Source: an uncultured Altererythrobacter sp. (GTDB lineage Bacteria; Pseudomonadota; Alphaproteobacteria; Sphingomonadales; Sphingomonadaceae). Taken from it: a stretch of DNA of 7,525 nt. Of the stretch, positions 6,485 through 7,525 are shown in pieces (position 1 is the stretch's first letter; each line of letters starts with the position of its first letter). The translations under genes and the position numbers were made by a program. Under the pieces are notes generated by a model. It saw only the letters and a list, made by a program, of their open reading frames with translations. It was not told the DNA's origin and searched no databases. The stretch lies in contig CALFEA010000138.1 of the NCBI GenBank assembly GCA_937950385.1, forward strand, positions 1-7,525, in the 5' to 3' direction.

Positions 6485-6501
6485 TGGCGTTTTGGGCGCC
6501 A
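6485..6501 (-). promoter_or_regulatory. Leader hairpin abutting the PEP-CTERM ribosome binding site
   Basis: On the minus strand TGGCG and CGCCA form a five-pair stem around a seven-base loop (CCCAAAA). The downstream arm ends on the first base of the AAGGGG ribosome binding site (6480-6485). A second copy of CAAGGGG lies just upstream of the stem (6502-6508), so the hairpin is flanked by two Shine-Dalgarno-like sequences. It could influence translation initiation; the stem is short, so this is a candidate only. Confidence 0.4.
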
Positions 6502-6520
6502 CCCCTTGTTAAAAAGATTA

Positions 6521-6536
6521 CTGGGATGATCCCCAG
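6521..6536 (-). promoter_or_regulatory. Hairpin in the PEP-CTERM 5' leader
   Basis: CTGGG (6521-6525) and CCCAG (6532-6536) form a perfect five-pair stem with a six-base loop. It would lie about ten bases from the predicted 5' end of the sigma-54 transcript (near 6545). 5'-end hairpins can stabilise mRNA; no T run follows, so it is not an attenuator. Confidence 0.4.
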
Positions 6537-6555
6537 GACTGGTAAACAAAGGGAA

Positions 6556-6571
6556 TGCAATGGCTGTGCCA
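6556..6571 (-). promoter_or_regulatory. Sigma-54 (RpoN) promoter for the PEP-CTERM gene
   Basis: On the minus strand the sequence reads TGGCAC, five bases, then TTGCA. This fits the sigma-54 consensus TGGCAC-N5-TTGCW, with the invariant GG (-24) and GC (-12) separated by exactly ten bases. Transcription would start near 6545, leaving a leader of about 75 bases before the PEP-CTERM ATG. Sigma-54 promoters require an AAA+ activator; in PEP-CTERM systems the known one is PrsR, paired with the kinase PrsK. Neither gene is in the window. The match is seen directly; use by RpoN is inferred. Confidence 0.75.
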
Positions 6572-6586
6572 AACCCGGTCAAACCC
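6570..6586 (+). repeat. Tandem CAAACCC direct repeat, ten-base period
   Basis: CAAACCC occurs at 6570-6576 and again at 6580-6586, separated by GGT. The period of ten bases puts both copies on the same face of the helix. The first copy overlaps the -24 element of the sigma-54 promoter. It may be a protein-binding site or chance. Confidence 0.35.
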
Positions 6587-6605
6587 AACAAATACAAGAC
6601 TTTCA

Positions 6606-6625
6606 CTGGTTAACGCCAAAACCAG
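6606..6625. promoter_or_regulatory. Dyad CTGGTT-N8-AACCAG, possible activator site
   Basis: A perfect six-base dyad with an eight-base spacer is centred about 70 bases upstream of the predicted sigma-54 start and about 100 bases before the TPR lipoprotein ATG. A second, overlapping dyad (CGCCA at 6614-6618 with TGGCG at 6628-6632) shares it. Sigma-54 activators bind such dyads upstream of their promoters, usually somewhat farther away. It could serve either divergent gene. Confidence 0.35.
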
Positions 6626-6715
6626 ACTGGCGCGCTTTGTAAGAAATCCCGACATAAATTTGTTAAGCCGCGTTACTTTACCGCTATTTTAACACCCCCG
6701 CCTTATTGGAGGGGC

Positions 6716-7525
6716 ATGTCTATTCGAACCTCTTTGCTTCGCGCTGCGGCTGTAACCGCGCTTCTCGCCACTCCTATGCTTGCATCCTGCGATAGCGAGC
6801 CATCTGATCCGATGGAGGCCGCGCGCGCATCGTTTGAGAGCGGCAAGCACCGCATTGCCTTGGCACAGGCCAGCAAAGCGATTGAGGCCGATCCGCAAAG
6901 CGCAGAGGCGCGCATACTGGCCGCCGAGATTGCGATGGCATTGGGCAATCCCGACCGCGCGATTACAGAGCTTAAACAAGTCAGCCCCGATGCACCCAAA
7001 GCTGCCGAGGCCAATCTGAAGCTGGCGCAGGCCAATCTCGCCATTGGCAATTTCCGCATGACCAAGCAGCTGCTTGAAAATGCCCCAATGGACAGCGCGC
7101 TCGGCTTCTTCGTTAATGCCAGCCTGCAAATGGCTGAAGGCGAATATGGCGACGCTTTTGCTGTGGTTGAGCAAGGCCTCGCGCAATTCCCTCAAGATCC
7201 GCAGCTGGTGACGTTGGATGCGCAGCGCCTGTTGATGAGCGCTAAGCCACAAGAAGCAGCAGATCGCCTTTCGCCCGTGCTGAACATGGATCCGGCCGTG
7301 CCAGACGCGCATATGCTCGCTGGCCAAATGCTGCTGCAAGACCGTTCGCCAAATAAAGCCAAGGCGCATTTCGAAACGGTTCTCTCAGCGCAACCTGCGC
7401 AGCAAACCGCAATGCTCGCCCTTGCCGCCATTGCCCGCGATGCTGGCGATAAAGATGAGGCTGCACGCTGGATCCAAGAAACCCAAAAATATGGCTCCCC
7501 CCAGCCCGTTGGCCTGCTGTTTGCG
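6716..7525 (+). CDS. TPR-repeat lipoprotein, possibly PrsT-like (C-terminus beyond window)
   Basis: The frame is open from ATG at 6716 to the right edge (270 codons). The N-terminus MSIRTSLLRAAAVTALLA leads to a good lipobox, LASC (22-25), so Cys25 is the expected lipidation site, followed by Asp26. From residue 33 the protein is helical with TPR-like units, for example residues 33-66 (ESGKHRIALAQASKAIEADP), 67-100, and later EYGDAFAVVEQGLAQFPQDP and PNKAKAHFETVLSAQP, each with the A-x-x-x-x-x-x-A-L-x-x-x-P spacing. TPR lipoproteins scaffold envelope complexes. In PEP-CTERM/exosortase systems a large TPR lipoprotein (PrsT) is a recurrent partner and has a similar start; the divergent PEP-CTERM gene makes that reading attractive, but the full length is unknown and generic TPR lipoproteins are common. 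GGAGG (6708-6712) is only three bases before the ATG, a tight spacing. No convincing sigma-70 promoter was found upstream. Confidence 0.85.
   Translation, partial: MSIRTSLLRAAAVTALLATPMLASCDSEPSDPMEAARASFESGKHRIALAQASKAIEADPQSAEARILAAEIAMALGNPDRAITELKQVSPDAPKAAEANLKLAQANLAIGNFRMTKQLLENAPMDSALGFFVNASLQMAEGEYGDAFAVVEQGLAQFPQDPQLVTLDAQRLLMSAKPQEAADRLSPVLNMDPAVPDAHMLAGQMLLQDRSPNKAKAHFETVLSAQPAQQTAMLALAAIARDAGDKDEAARWIQETQKYGSPQPVGLLFA

Noticed and set aside
6660..6690. TTGTTA and TATTTT as a sigma-70 promoter for the TPR lipoprotein
   Set aside because: The spacer is 19 bases and both boxes are partial matches, so the evidence is too weak for a feature.
6689..7369. Open frame of 226 codons on the minus strand opposite the TPR lipoprotein
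   Set aside because: It is a shadow of the plus-strand gene, which has a signal peptide, lipobox and TPR pattern. The antisense product is rich in His, Arg and Cys with no recognisable motif.

Overview
The window looks like chromosomal DNA from an alphaproteobacterium, most likely of the Sphingomonadales (Erythrobacter or Sphingomonas type). The reasons are a GC content near 60% in most genes, a divergent pair of an SDHAF4/DUF1674 gene and an RsmB-type rRNA methyltransferase, an N-carbamoylputrescine amidase, a PEP-CTERM protein with a VPAPG tail, and frequent GCGC-rich codons. No RNA gene, insertion sequence, CRISPR array or phage gene is visible. The organism assignment rests on family recognition, not on a search.

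Left part (1-2078). Two genes read leftward: an SDHAF4-like succinate dehydrogenase assembly factor (589-771) and, 20 bases after it, a lipoprotein of the ChaN/Tiki/EreA-like superfamily that is cut by the left edge. The lipoprotein gene is poorer in GC (153 of its first 300 window bases) than its neighbours. Reading rightward from a 47-base divergent gap is rsmB (819-2078), the 16S rRNA m5C967 methyltransferase family.

Middle part (2079-5855). A leftward pair, msrA followed by a poorly characterised protein that may have two hotdog domains, converges on rsmB. Divergent from msrA is a compact rightward three-gene run: a secreted predicted SAM methyltransferase of the COG4798 type, aguB (putrescine from N-carbamoylputrescine) and folK (folate biosynthesis). 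Gaps of 30 and 12 bases suggest one transcript.

Right part (5856-7525). A PEP-CTERM protein gene reads leftward (5970-6470) and a TPR lipoprotein gene reads rightward off the right edge (6716 onward). The 245 bases between them are the most informative non-coding stretch. They hold a consensus-quality sigma-54 promoter (TGGCAC-N5-TTGCA) aimed at the PEP-CTERM gene, a predicted leader of about 75 bases with two hairpins, one against the ribosome binding site, a 10-base-period direct repeat touching the -24 element, and a perfect upstream dyad. In PEP-CTERM/exosortase systems, RpoN with the PrsK/PrsR two-component pair is known to drive such genes, and a TPR lipoprotein (PrsT) is a recurring partner. 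The right part therefore reads as a small RpoN-controlled PEP-CTERM locus. An intrinsic terminator with its U-tract on the minus strand closes the PEP-CTERM transcript next to the convergent end of folK.
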